Shown one piece after another: positions 33,012 through 43,464 of a DNA stretch of 64,000 bases (position 1 is the first letter of the stretch; every line of letters begins with the position of its first letter). Source of the stretch: Terfezia claveryi (taxonomy: Eukaryota > Ascomycota > Pezizomycetes > Pezizales > Pezizaceae); assembly GCA_015179025.1 (NCBI GenBank), contig WHUX01000115.1, positions 62,001 through 126,000 on the forward strand. The letters run 5' to 3'. The translations under genes were made by a program, and so were the position numbers. The notes under the pieces were generated by a model. That model did not search any database, was not told the DNA's origin, and worked only from the letters and a program-made list of their open reading frames with translations.

Positions 33012-33235
33012 GTACCCATCTTATTTGACTCCACCTACGCAACTTATTTGAAGCTATATTCCCGGATTCACATTTACCTTAACCCTCCACCCTCTACGCA
33101 GTCAACATCTCATGCGAACCTAGTAAAGCTACACTAACACACGCCTCCAACATCTCCGTCCGTACCACCCTTCGCATTTGCGTCCACAGAAGCCCATCTA
33201 TAAGCACCCATATAAGTCTAGAATTCGTAGTCCAT

Positions 33236-33429
33236 GTTAGCTTGGATATCCGGGTCATATGAGCCTGCAATACCGGTCCTTATTAGCCTGGGTATTCGCG
33301 TCCATATGATCCTGCAATTGGGGGTCCTTACTTGGCTGGATATCCGCGGCCATTTGAGCCTGCAATTCGGAGTCCTTATTAGCCTGGATATTCGCTGCCA
33401 TATTCGCTTGCAATTGGGGGTCCTTACTT
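33236..33429 (+). repeat. 48-bp minisatellite interrupted by the LINE insertion
   Basis: The unit, about GTCCTTA(T/C)TAGCCTGGATAT then TCGCGTCCATATGAGCCTGC and AATTGGGG, repeats about four times at 48 bases. It stops at the poly-T of the LINE and resumes at 43465-43510 (GGGGTCCTTACTTGCCTGG). The core AGCCTGGATATTCGC is shared with the 29-bp satellite at 19.3 kb. Confidence 0.85.
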
Positions 33430-33602
33430 TTTTTTTTTTCTTTTTTTAAAACTAGTTACTACCTATTCGGCCCCGTTAGGGGGGCCATGAGGAGCCACCC
33501 GGAAACCCGGGTGGATTGAAGGATGGGGCAAGTTAATCTGCCCAACCCGCGCAAATTAAATAACATGATGGAATGGCTGAACTGGAAATAAACGAAAAGG
33601 GG

Positions 33603-33800
33603 GCACTATGGTGTAGTGGATTGGGTTTTGAGTTCAAGTTCATTATAATTGGGAGGTCAGAGGTTCGATTCATCCTTTTATTTGTGTGAGCGTACAATAT
33701 ACTATCGGTGTTTGGGCAAACCTACCCAGTGATCACGTTTTGTCCTAGCGGTTACACTCTCCAACACCGTGCTGTCATAAACGGACTAGCCGATAGCCCT
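33603..33800 (+). repeat. tRNA-like/LTR-like insertion in the LINE 3' region
   Basis: TATGGTGTAGTGGATTGG (A-box-like) is followed by GAGGTTCGATTC (B-box-like) about 40 bases on. Right after it, 33688-33770 matches 45885-45950 in reverse (TTGGAGAGTGTAAC, GGACAAAACGTGATCACTGG). The two may be one composite element. It is unrelated to LINE coding sequence. Confidence 0.45.
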
Positions 33801-33867
33801 TGGGCCTGACTGTGCCTCGATCCCGGGTTGACGATGTTAAAAAATCGTGAAAAGGAGATGAACTGGA

Positions 33868-33978
33868 CTGACTTATGAAATCAAGAAACTTGTAAATATG
33901 AACCCCGACTCTTGAGGACTGACTTATGAAATCGCTAACAAATGGGACTCGTAAATATGAACCCCCGACTGCTGAGGA
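33868..33978 (+). repeat. Tandem duplication of about 55 bases
   Basis: GGACTGACTTATGAAATC and GTAAATATGAACCCC(C)GACT appear twice in the same order within the 3' untranslated part of the outer LINE. Confidence 0.85.
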
Positions 33979-35603
33979 CTAAGTGAGCTCATAGTATAAG
34001 AGCTTAAAAAAGGCCTCGATGGCCTCAAACGTCTCTTCCCCCTCTTGTCTCCACTCTGGCTTGTCGAGCTCCTCCCAGCTGCCTTTCCCGCCTAGAAGCG
34101 CGTTTCTGATGCGACCGAAACGTGGACAAGCGAACGTGACGTGGTCCCCTGTTTCCGATGGGTGACCGCATATACATTCTGATGAGTCTGATTTCTTGAC
34201 CTGGTGGAGCCAGCTTTTCTGTGGGCCTCGGTTGGTGCGTAACCAGGTGTATGCTGAGAGGGCGTGTCGGTCCAATTCCACCCTCCTTGAGCCGTAGCTT
34301 GCTTTGGTCCGGGTCGTTTTCCGCATCGCTTTAGAGGTTGCTCGTATGCCTCCTTCGGTCACTATTTTCCTCTTGCCTGTCAGCGAACCTAGGTGTGAGT
34401 TGAAGCTGGCGTTACAGTCTGCTCTTTCATTGCCGTTGCCCTCTGACCCATGATAACCGGAGGTCCCTGTGTGGTTTATCGATCAACGCCTGCTTAATTT
34501 CTTCTTCTATCTGTGACCGTGGGGGTGAGCCTAGGCTTAGGTTTCGAACTGCCTGGACTGCTGCTTGAGAGTCTGATAGGATGGCAAGCATATCCGAGTC
34601 CTCCTTTTGTAGTGCGAGTAGCATAGCATGTAACTCGCCATCTGCTACCGTGGCTTGGTTTCCTAAAAAAAACCCGTAGTCCGCTGGTTGCCCTCCTGTC
34701 CTGTCGTCGCTGTGGACGCCACTGGCTATCTCATTTCCACGTCCGGTGCCATCCGTGAAGCATGTGCGCCAGCCTGCATCTAAGATTGTGCCTATCTTAG
34801 CTGCCCAGAAACCTAGCACTTTAGAATTCTCGGAGTTCGGATCGAGGATTTCTTCGTAGATAATTGGAAAGGGGGTTGTGTTGTCTCTGTTGCCCCAGGA
34901 TAAGTCGTCGAGGTCAGCCCCGGTAGAGAAGAAAGCCTCTGAGATTGCTGTTCTTGCTAGGTGTGGATTGTCGCAGATCTGCCATGACGAGTCCTTTTCC
35001 AAGTAGGCTCTAATTGCCTAGTCCCCAGTTCTGATCGCTCTTGCTGCCCAGCAACGTTGCATGTCTACTAACTTACTCTCCAGGGGTTCTATGTTGGCAA
35101 TGAATCCTAGAGCCTGATGGCTACTGCCGTGGTATCCTCCTGTGATTTTCCGAAGAGCCTTGTATTCTAGTCGTTTCATGGGTTCTAGCAAGTGTTGTGA
35201 GCCGTCACCGAGGAGCTCTCCTCCCCATAGGAATATGTTGCGTATGCATGACGTATAGAGGGTTCTTAGGGCCCTCGGGCTCATACCACCATTGCTGTTT
35301 CCTAGATCTATGAGTACCTTCAGCATCTTGGCTGCTTTCTCTGTTCGGGACTTTATGTGAGGCTTCCAAGAAAAATTGCTAGTGATCGTGACCCCTAGAG
35401 TAGTGCACTGATTGACCTTTCCTTTGGGGTGGAAGTCGAGACAAGATTCTTTTGTGGGGTCCCATTCAAGACCGTCCTCTTTTGCTATCTGGTTGAGTGT
35501 AGTATTGACTCTTTGGACTAGTCGTTGATGGCCTCTGGGGCTGAGGTTACTGATAACTAATGGGTTGATGTCGTCGACATAAGAGAATAGCTGGATCGAG
35601 GTG
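33979..35603 (-). pseudogene. Outer LINE: RT C-terminal part and RNase H
   Basis: The frame is open from 35603 to 35021, starting IQLFSYVDDINPLV (RT motif C) and running through the thumb-like region (TLGVTITSNFSWKPHI, KVLIDLGNSNGGMSPRAL). After an in-frame TAG at 35018 it continues into RNase H: FTDGTGRGNEIASG, VADGELHAMLLAL and AILSDSQAAVQAV. A frameshift near 34420 precedes the degenerate last motif, and a C-x-C...H...C zinc-like tail (SSECICGHPSETGDHVTFAC) ends it. The N-terminal two thirds of RT and all upstream domains are absent. Confidence 0.85.
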
Positions 35604-37109
35604 TATCATGTATGGGCTTGGTGGAGGCCTTTCCCTTATTCTTAAAGTGACCAGCTCCCAGGGAGGGCCCTCCCCCCCCCCTGGTATTAATCTCATCATG
35701 ATCTCCCTACCCTCCTGGATAGGTATGCTCGGACTCATCTTTTGATCATAAATAGGTTTTGAGTGACCTGTCATCCTAAATAGCACTTGCACATAGTGGT
35801 CTGGAGCATTAACCCAGTATATTAGGAATGATACTTTCGTACCTGATGAGAATTAAATGCGCCCTTTGCACCTTAAGCCCCTTCGCTAAAGTTTCGCTCA
35901 CTTTAGTGCAGACTATGCTACCCCTCCATCATCGGTGAGTTGCTTTCTCTACCCTAACCCCCCCCAGGTGTATTTCGACTTCCGGGAGTCATCGCCTTAG
36001 CTCAGTCCCACGATGAGTGCTGGTCTATTATATACGACTGGGGGTGCTTCCTCTATGACGAGTTGCTGTCTCTGCCCTAACCCGACCCCAGGTGCATTTC
36101 GACCCTCTATAGCCTTCGACTGTCAGGGGCCCCCACCAGGACTCGAAGGACGGGTGTAGCAGTTAAGACTATCAGTCGAGTGGCACATACCTGAGTTGCA
36201 TAGGGAACGGCGACCTTCTGCTCTCACCACTGCAGGGAGGTGAGCACGCTGCGACGAGTTCCCGAGGCCCCCACCAGGACTCGAAGGGGAGCTTAACAGT
36301 TAAGACTGCCTAGATCTTGAGTTCACACGAGTGGCTGATCACTGAAGGATAGAGCATGAGGCTCGCTGGGACCGACCCCGGCTTTAAAACCGTCCTGTCA
36401 AGCCCACCAACCCCCTATGAGATGGTGACTGCCGCTCGGGAGTTTTTAGTCTCCTTTCCGGCTACTAAGGTATGTCGGGAGATTGTCACAATGGAGAATG
36501 GTGTTTCAGACCTGAACTCTTTGTGAAGCTGTATCGAGTCTGTGACACCCATGGCCCTCAGGGTTCTCGCAAGGTGACCCGATGAAATCTGTGAGACGTT
36601 TTGGATGCGTCGGCAGGCAACACCCGTCCACACCTTACTAACCAAAGCATATGTCGAAGATATGCCCGAGAGATGACCTGTCAGCCTACCTAGCACTTGC
36701 ACGACTTGGAGTGTTCCCTCCCATTCCCGCCTCGGAAGTTGGTTCATGACTTTGTTGGGGCGGACCCCCCGAGAACCGAAATGTCAGTTTCCGAGTTGTT
36801 GTCCGCCCCTCCCACTCCGACCTCAGCGTTGGTTTTCGAGCTTTTCGGGGCTCCAAGTGGGCCAGGGCGTAGCTGGTAGGTAGGCTGTCGGTTTTTTTTT
36901 TTTTTTTTTTTAGAATCTGTACATCTATGGAGCCTAAGGCTATGAGATGGCCCCGTTCCCTTGTCTTAACAGACTCGGTATATCCACGGGGCAACGGATT
37001 GCGTGAGCGCCCAGCCTCCCGAACCTAAGAAAACTAGCTGAAATCACCCCTTCCTCCCCCGCCACGCCCCTGTCAGGCCCTCCCCTTATTCGTAGCACCC
37101 CCCCGCTCC

Positions 37110-38054
37110 TCACCCGAGATCTAAACTAGCGAAGAAAGTCTCCGCTAGGTCCACCACGATCTCCTTCCCCTCCTCCCTTATCTTGCTTGCCCATCTCCCT
37201 TTATCATCGACCTCCTCCCAGGTGCTCCATCTCCTTCCCAGGGCCTCCCCATATGAGCAGGCCAAGGCCACATGCCTTCCTGTCTCGACCTGTTCTCTAC
37301 ACTTTCGGCAAGTGGGGTCCTCCGAGTCATCCAGTTTTGCCCTCCAGGACTGCAGGTTGCCCTTCCCCGTCCTGCAGTGTACATAATTGACTCTGGCTTT
37401 CCTACCCCACTTCACTATTCTGCCCATCCCTGTCCCCACTACCTTTCTCTCCTCCTGCCTCCTCCTCCTCCATTCCTGGCTTAGGCCTCCCTCCGTGATA
37501 ATTGGGTTAGGGGGGTCTAGCTGCTCAGCTCCTGCCTTTGCCATTACATCTGCTTGTTCGTTGCCTGGTATCCCTACGTGGGCCTTTACCCAACCCAGCC
37601 TCACTGCCCCGGCACCCAGTTCCTCCTGTCGGCTCTTGATTTGCAGGATTGTGCGGGCCAGTTCCACAGTCCTTGCTTTCCCTACCTGTGCTGCCTTCCG
37701 GATTGCTGCAATGGCTGTTTGCGAATCCGATAGGATGAGCATCTTCCAACCTGCGTTTGTCATTTCTAGTGCCTTGTCTATTCCAGCCACCTCCCCATCC
37801 CACACGGTGCATATACGACTGAGCCCGATGCTCCCTTCAATTGTCCCCCTCTGGGAACTCCAGCCTCCTCCTACCCTTCCATCCTCACTCATGCTGCCAT
37901 CTGTGTAGAGGACGGCTGCATCCTCCTTTACCTCCTTAATTCTGCCCACCCACCTGTCTGGTGTTGCATCCTTCGTTAGGCCCATGTCTACTAGTGGTAT
38001 GTCCGTTATTGGTACTTCCCTTCCCATGCTGATTGTCTCATTCCCCTCCTCCAT
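37110..38054 (-). CDS. Inner LINE: RNase H domain and zinc-like tail
   Basis: A 314-codon frame with RNase H motifs in order: VLYTDGSMSEDGRVGGGW (first Asp), WDGEVAGIDKAL (Glu), LILSDSQTAIAAI (Asp) and GWVKAHVGIPGNEQADVMAK (last His and Asp). All four acidic positions are present. After it comes a CRKC...H...C tail (about residues 262-277). It overlaps the RT frame by 17 bases in another phase, so a frameshift probably separates what was one polyprotein. The enzyme removes RNA from the RNA/DNA hybrid during target-primed insertion. Confidence 0.85.
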   Translation of the reverse strand: MEEGNETISMGREVPITDIPLVDMGLTKDATPDRWVGRIKEVKEDAAVLYTDGSMSEDGRVGGGWSSQRGTIEGSIGLSRICTVWDGEVAGIDKALEMTNAGWKMLILSDSQTAIAAIRKAAQVGKARTVELARTILQIKSRQEELGAGAVRLGWVKAHVGIPGNEQADVMAKAGAEQLDPPNPIITEGGLSQEWRRRRQEERKVVGTGMGRIVKWGRKARVNYVHCRTGKGNLQSWRAKLDDSEDPTCRKCREQVETGRHVALACSYGEALGRRWSTWEEVDDKGRWASKIREEGKEIVVDLAETFFASLDLG

Positions 38055-39462
38055 CAGTACCCCTGCCTTGCTCCGTCACTAACTCCCTGCAGGAGCCATG
38101 AGTGGCGTTTACACATTTCTTTAGGGCTTGGTATTGAAGCTTCTCGAATTCTTCCTTCCAGTCTTTTTGCCCCCTCCAGCCGAGCTCTGCTCCCCATAGT
38201 GCTACTGCCTTTACCATTCCAGTATATGCCGCCCTCCAACTGACCGCGCTCATCCCCCAGTTGGAGTTGCCCAGGCCATTCATTAGCCCCAGTAGCTTTC
38301 TTGCCTTGGCGATTCTACTTTTCCAGTGTTCCTTAAAGGTTAGGCTCTCGTCCATGAGGAACCCTACCCATTTGACTGTCTTAACATCTTTATCTTTTCT
38401 TCTCCTCTTCTCCCTTAATACCATCTCCTCATATTTGCCTTCTTCGAGAGGTAGATAGTTCTCTGCGGCCACTTGTCCTACTACCTCATCTGCCTTTCTT
38501 AACCAATCTTCTATATCCGGCACTGGATGATCCCATACGCAGATGTTTAAGTGCAAGTCGTCTACATATGAGGGGAGCTCCATGTCTGCTTCTGCCCCCA
38601 TCTTTCTGGTCAGTTCTCGTTCCATTTTTCCGATGATCGGCGCGATCCATATCAGGAAAATTACGGGGGAGAGTGGGGATCCTTGCGGTGATCCCAAATT
38701 CGTCTTCCCTGAGCCCCTGACTTTTCCATCCCATTCTAGCTCAAACCGGCGGGCGCGGAAGAACTGCTTGACCCAGGGGATCCACTTCCTCCCTTCTTCA
38801 GACTTGCTTAGCTCCCTTATTACATCTTCCTCCCTTATATTTTGGAACCCCCCCTTGACATCCCAGAAGGCCCAGTCTACCGCCCCCCTACTGGCCAGGC
38901 ATCTTTGGGATCTGGTGACCGTCCTCAGGGCTGCTTCGGTAGCTGACCTTCCTTTTACCGACCCAAATTGATGTTTGTGGAGCAAGCCTGATCCTTGTAG
39001 CTGTTCTGCTACTACCTTTTCACCCAGCTTGCCTATGCAGTTGATGAGATTAATTGGCCTCCATCCTTTTGTTTTCCCTAGGTCCTTGCCGGGTTTCGGG
39101 ATCATCACCACTCTGCTGAACTGCCAACTAGCGGGGATCCTCCCCCTCCTTAGGTTTCTGGCCACTTCCTTTATCACTTGATCTCCCAGTCTGGTCTTTA
39201 AGATTGTCTTGATGAACCGGTATCCAATTCCATCTGGGCCGGCTACTGATTTGTTGCTAGTTCCTCGTAGCACTTTCCTTACCTCCTCCTCCCATAACCC
39301 TTTCTCCTCCTCCTCTCCTTCCGTCTCTGGTTCTAGCTCTGGCTCTTCATCATCTAGTCCCCTTCCCTCAGGTCTCCAACTAAAATGATCCCTAATTAAG
39401 CCCTCCGCTTTTTCCTGGTCCCCTTCCAATATTCTGCCGTCGGTGTCCTCTAGAGTCCTCAT
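38038..39462 (-). CDS. Inner LINE: reverse transcriptase
   Basis: 474 codons without stop. Visible RT blocks: SVAGPDGIGYRFIK (motif 0/1), VVMIPKPGKD (2), GWRPINLINCIGKLGEKVV, HQFGSVKGRSATEA, WAFWDVKGGFQNI (motif A Asp), GSPQGSPLSPVIF (motif B) and ELPSYVDDLHLNI (motif C, double Asp). Thumb-like sequence follows (WVGFLMDESLTFKEHW, GLGNSNWGMSAVSW). The catalytic Asp residues are intact, so this domain looks functional although the element around it is damaged. Confidence 0.92.
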   Translation of the reverse strand: MRTLEDTDGRILEGDQEKAEGLIRDHFSWRPEGRGLDDEEPELEPETEGEEEEKGLWEEEVRKVLRGTSNKSVAGPDGIGYRFIKTILKTRLGDQVIKEVARNLRRGRIPASWQFSRVVMIPKPGKDLGKTKGWRPINLINCIGKLGEKVVAEQLQGSGLLHKHQFGSVKGRSATEAALRTVTRSQRCLASRGAVDWAFWDVKGGFQNIREEDVIRELSKSEEGRKWIPWVKQFFRARRFELEWDGKVRGSGKTNLGSPQGSPLSPVIFLIWIAPIIGKMERELTRKMGAEADMELPSYVDDLHLNICVWDHPVPDIEDWLRKADEVVGQVAAENYLPLEEGKYEEMVLREKRRRKDKDVKTVKWVGFLMDESLTFKEHWKSRIAKARKLLGLMNGLGNSNWGMSAVSWRAAYTGMVKAVALWGAELGWRGQKDWKEEFEKLQYQALKKCVNATHGSCRELVTEQGRGTDGGGE

Positions 39463-39989
39463 TTGCTGGCGCAGGTGCCAGGGGTCTTTGGCCCACTTGA
39501 CGACCTCCCAGGGGTCTTTTTTGCCGTTCTCTTCGCAGAATCTTTGTCAACAGACTCTCTTCTTCTCTCTGATCATTCCCCTCATTTTCTCCTTTTCTGC
39601 CTTCCATCTTTTGGCCCTCGCTGCCTAGTCCAACACCTCCCCCAACTTCTGTCTCCTACTCCTCCTTGTGATCTTTAGCTGAGTTGTCAGTTCTGCATCC
39701 CACCATCTTTTGGATGCATTAGCTCCACTTAAGCTTTTGTACCACTGGTCTTGTTCCCCCCCTAGGTCCTCTTCTAGCTTCTCAACGAGTCCCTCCAATC
39801 TTTCCAATCAACTACCTCCCATTCGCTTCCTACCTCCCCTGCCCTGTCTACCTCCAGCTCTGCCCTGATTGCCCAATGCTCTGATAACAGCTTAGTGCTT
39901 CTTACGTTCTGCCATCCCCTCGCGCTCTTGCTTATGAAGAGATCGATCCTGCTCTTTTCCAGACGCCCACGCCTTGTCCTTTCCCATGT

Positions 39990-40589
39990 CTACCCTTCTT
40001 CTCCATCTGCTACCTCAAGCCCCCAGCCTTCTATCCATTCAGTTAAGACTTTCCCCCTACTGTCTTCTCTGTTTCCCGCATCCCATGTCTGACTGTGGGC
40101 ATTCCAGTCCCCCACGACTGCGCTCTCAGTACCCATTCTTCTGCCTATTTCTCCTAGCCAATCCTTCCACTTATCTCCCTGTGATTTTCCGTTCCCATAG
40201 ATGCCCCCTAGCCTTCTGCCGCCTAGTTCTATGAAAACGCTGTTATCCTCCTCCGCTACTACCTTCGCTTTCCCTTGCCATCTCTTACTCCAATATGCCA
40301 TTACCCTCCTTCCCTTCTTAACCTCTGACCCGAGTGTGTAGCTTGCTTTCCCTTGCCATCTCTTACTCCAATATGCCATTACCCTCCTTCCCTTCTTAAC
40401 CTCTGACCCGAGTGTGTAGCTTGGATGACTTTGTGTTCCACTACCCTTTTTATCTATCCATACCTCTCCTACAAATACCACATCTACCTCCTTCTCCTTG
40501 CACCACTCCAAGAACGCATGCGTATTTACGTGGCTACCACATACGTTCTGATATGCCACCTGCACCCCCTTACAAGCGGGTAGGGCCAC
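39990..40589 (-). pseudogene. Inner LINE: AP-type endonuclease domain with 78-bp internal duplication
   Basis: The frame starts with a strand reading VQVAYQNVCGSH and DVVFVGEVWIDKKG (the motif holding the catalytic Glu) and later has SAVVGDWNAHSQTWDAGN (the catalytic Asp/Asn motif). Between them 26 residues (SYTLGSEVKKGRRVMAYWSK and neighbours) appear twice because of an in-frame DNA duplication at 40267-40422. The frame closes at 39990, and later parts (39625-39807, 39392-39607) lie in other phases. Endonuclease would nick target DNA, but this copy is probably inactive. Confidence 0.8.
40267..40422 (-). repeat. 78-bp tandem duplication inside the endonuclease
   Basis: Two near-perfect head-to-tail copies with a 78-base period (CTTTCCCTTGCCATCTCTTA at 40268 and 40346). 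It keeps the reading frame. Confidence 0.95.
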
Positions 40590-40811
40590 TAGTAGGCCCC
40601 CCCCCTGTGTCCCTCCCTTCTACATGCACTTCTCGCTTTCTTTTGTCTTCTGCTGGGCTCTCTTTGCCCCCTATCCCCCTAAGCCCCCCTCTTCTATTAG
40701 CTACTTCCACGAAGCCCTCCTCGTCCGTCCTGCCCTCCTGCTCCCTGTCCTGCTTATCCTTGTCTCTGCCTCTCCCAGCCAGCATGCCCCCTGTTGTCCT
40801 GCCCTGAGTAT

Positions 40812-43222
40812 ACAGTCTCGTTTGATATGTCCCCAGCCTAGGCATCCGAAGCACTGTATCCCACTCATCCTTGGCTCTGCTGTCGTTGTTGTTGTCCCAA
40901 GTGTATACCATCATTTCTTACTGCCCGATTAGCCCTGGTGGCCTCCAGCCCCTTGGGCTGCGGAGCTTCCACCTTCCTACTTGCCCCTTGTACTGCCCTA
41001 CCCTGCTCATACATGGCCACCTTCCTCACCTTGCCTTCCCATACGATTCCCGTTCTCACCAGTTTGGCCGCTTCCGCTGCGTCCGCTGCATCAAAGGTGA
41101 ATCCTTGGCCTTAGCTACCCCCCAGGCCTTCGGCATCCTTTTGGCCCCCCTTATGTCTTTATTCTCCCTCCTAAGCTGTGCTGCCAAGGCCTTCCTATCT
41201 TCCAAATTCCTGCTCCCATTGGGGCCGAGGGGGCTATCATTCTCACTGCCTTGCCTTCCTCTACCCAGACATTTAGGACGTCCCCTAAGCACCCAAATAC
41301 TTGGACTAGCATTTTGCCTACCTCTCCTGCAACTCTTATCGGGTCCTCTTGTTGTGCTACCCCCCGACTAGCCAGTTGGACTCGTCTCTAAACTCCCCTA
41401 CCCCTGCTTTCGCTGTCACTGTCCAGGCTTTCCGATCCTGTGTTATTGCTAGTGTTCTCAAGAGCATGTTGACCTTGCCTACTGCTGCCTCTAAGCCTAC
41501 TTTGCCCCTTGCGTCGATTACCTTAGTGTGCCCTAGCACTAGCTGTACTGCTTTCGTGATTTCCCCATCGATTACCTGCCTAGTCTTTCCTACGCATGTC
41601 TTCAGGAGCTGTTTCACCTCTTTCTCGATTCTCTCCTTCATGCCTTGGCCTCTTTTATTTGCCTCCCTAGCTCAATTAGCTCGTCCCGCTCATGGTTGCC
41701 CTATCTTTCCTCCCCAGAGTGTTCAGTTCATCTTCGCAAGCGTCCCATGCCTTCTGCTGACTTGCCCTCACTGTCTTAGCCTGGGATGCCACCCTTTCTG
41801 CCTCCCCCTGGGCTTCTACCTCTCTCTTTCTTTCGGCTTCGACCTCTCTCTTCCTGCCTTCTATTTCTTCAGTTCCTTATCTTTCCTTTTCTCCTCCTCC
41901 ACCCTTCCTCTTCGGCTGAGAGTGTCTGTTGCACCCTTGCCTGCTCCTGTGCTGTGCCTGCTCCCATAGCCACCGCCAGTAGTGCTAGCTGCTCCTTCAT
42001 CTCGCTAATCTCTTTTTCCAGCCCCTGGAGTACTCCTGCCTTTACCTCTGATGCCGTCCTCCAGTGTCTTTCTGCCTCCGATACTGCTCTGATCTTCCCC
42101 ATATGCCCTTCTGTCATGACTTCTTCCGCCAGCCTCTTCCAGCCCCCCTTGTCCCCCCTCTTCCGAGCTCGCACCAGCCTCTCTCAATGCAGTCCCCGTT
42201 TACCACTATGATTGTCTTGGCCAGGGTAGCATCTCTCCTTGACCTCCAAGTCCTCTCTCCGTGCTCTAGCTGCTCAATTGACCTCAGGACTTCCGCGTTT
42301 TCCCTGATCGCCCCCACTAGTTCCAGCCCGCTTCGGAGCTCACATACCCCCTTCCACGTCCTCTTCTGTTCTCCCCTCTGTTTCTCTTCTCCGTCCATAT
42401 TTTCATCTCCCATGTTCTCATCCCCCCTCCCCTCTGCTTGCCCCTCCACCATCTCTCGAGTAAGGTTTCTCACCTCCTCCTCTGTCAGCTCCCTTGCCGC
42501 ATGTTGGCTGGCCTCCAGTCCTCCTAGCTGGCTGCCCCCTGCTCCCCCTGGCTGGCTGGCCTCCAGTCCGATTTGGCTAGCCCCCACACCCCCAGGTTGG
42601 CCGGCTTCCGATATATATTCCTCCCCCCAGTCCATTGCTGTTAGGGTTCCTCCGGAGGGTTCTCCTCCTTGTCCCTCCTGAATCTCCTTTCCTGACTCCT
42701 TCCTTGCCTCCGTATCCCCTAGCCTCCTCTTCTTCCCCTTTCGTCTCATGGCCTCATCTTCCGATACCTCGTCCTCCCCCACCCCCTCCCTATCACCTGT
42801 TCTTGCTTTGATATCTGCCGGCTTCCCGCTCCCTGGTGTCGTCAGCGTCCAATGGTGTGTTGTTCCAAAGAGCTCCGACTCCTGCCTGACGGTGATGCTT
42901 TCCAGTAGGTCATCCCTTTGACTACCGTGCAATAGTCCACCTGGTAGCCGTCCAGTTGTCCATTTGCGGCCCCGTCCTGAATTGCTACTGCCCTGTTGAG
43001 GATCATTATGGCCCTCACCACTGAGGGGCTATCCCCCACCCTGATAACCTCCTCCTCTACCCTCAGGTTTCTCTCCATCTGAGAGATGTGCCTGCACCAA
43101 TCCCCTTCCCCTGCCCATGCCTTCCTCGCCTGTTCTGTGTTTTCCACAGCTTGGCTGAGTGCTTCTGCCCCCTTCTCCCCGAATTCTGGGACTGATGCCC
43201 ATTCGGCCACATTCCCCACCAC
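40812..43222 (-). pseudogene. Inner LINE: ORF1 (gag-like) with CCHC knuckle, frameshifted
   Basis: Pieces in several phases: 43222-42842, 42932-42114, 42174-41869, 41641-41357 and 41292-41056. They include a Glu/Gly-rich charged region with a GGSQLGGLEASQ-like degenerate repeat, a helical region and, at 40853-40812, the zinc knuckle CFGCLGWGHIKRDC (C-x2-C-x4-H-x4-C). Tad-like ORF1 proteins bind element RNA and carry such knuckles near the C terminus. The phase changes mean the protein cannot be made intact. Confidence 0.75.
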
Positions 43223-43464
43223 ATATTGTCTCCTCAGTCCCTCCCCTTCTCCATTCCCGTGCTGGAGGATCAGCTTACATCCTCCCTTGCCCCAATCCGT
43301 GATGGGTCCGTAGACGACGCCCCTTGGGAGGCTGTCGGTTAGTTATCAGGAGTATCTCCGGTGGCCTTTACTCCTCTCTTCCGGCATACGAATTACTCCG
43401 CAGCCGGCTAGCCACCGGGGGGGCGGCTTCCTAAGAAGGATCGCACCGCCCACCAGGGGGGGGG

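Larger units (their letters stand above)
36894..43328 (-). mobile_element. Inner LINE (Tad1-like), full length, 6.4 kb
   Basis: Bounded by AGGCTGTCGGTT at 36882-36893 and 43329-43340, a 10-12-base target duplication inside the leader of the outer LINE. Minus-strand layout: gag-like ORF1 with CCHC knuckle, AP endonuclease, reverse transcriptase, RNase H, 3' region, then poly(A) (T run 36891-36911 on the plus strand). RT is one open 474-codon frame, while ORF1, the endonuclease region and the RT/RNase H junction carry frame breaks. It is GC-rich with no sign of heavy C-to-T mutation. Confidence 0.92.
33430..43464 (-). mobile_element. Outer LINE (Tad-like), internally deleted, with a second LINE nested in it
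   Basis: The insertion is bounded by GGGGGTCCTTACTT at 33416-33429 and 43465-43478, a 14-base target duplication in a minisatellite. Minus-strand order: 5' leader (43464-43341), nested LINE (36894-43328), rest of the 5' region (36881-35604), RT from its YVDD box onward plus RNase H (35603-33979), 3' region and poly(A) at 33430-33448. The jump at about 35603 from leader-like sequence straight into the RT catalytic box means ORF1, endonuclease and most of RT are missing. The copy is dead. Confidence 0.85.

Noticed and set aside
37183..42681. Many plus-strand frames of 60-206 codons across the inner LINE
   Set aside because: They are opposite-strand shadows of the GC-rich LINE coding region.
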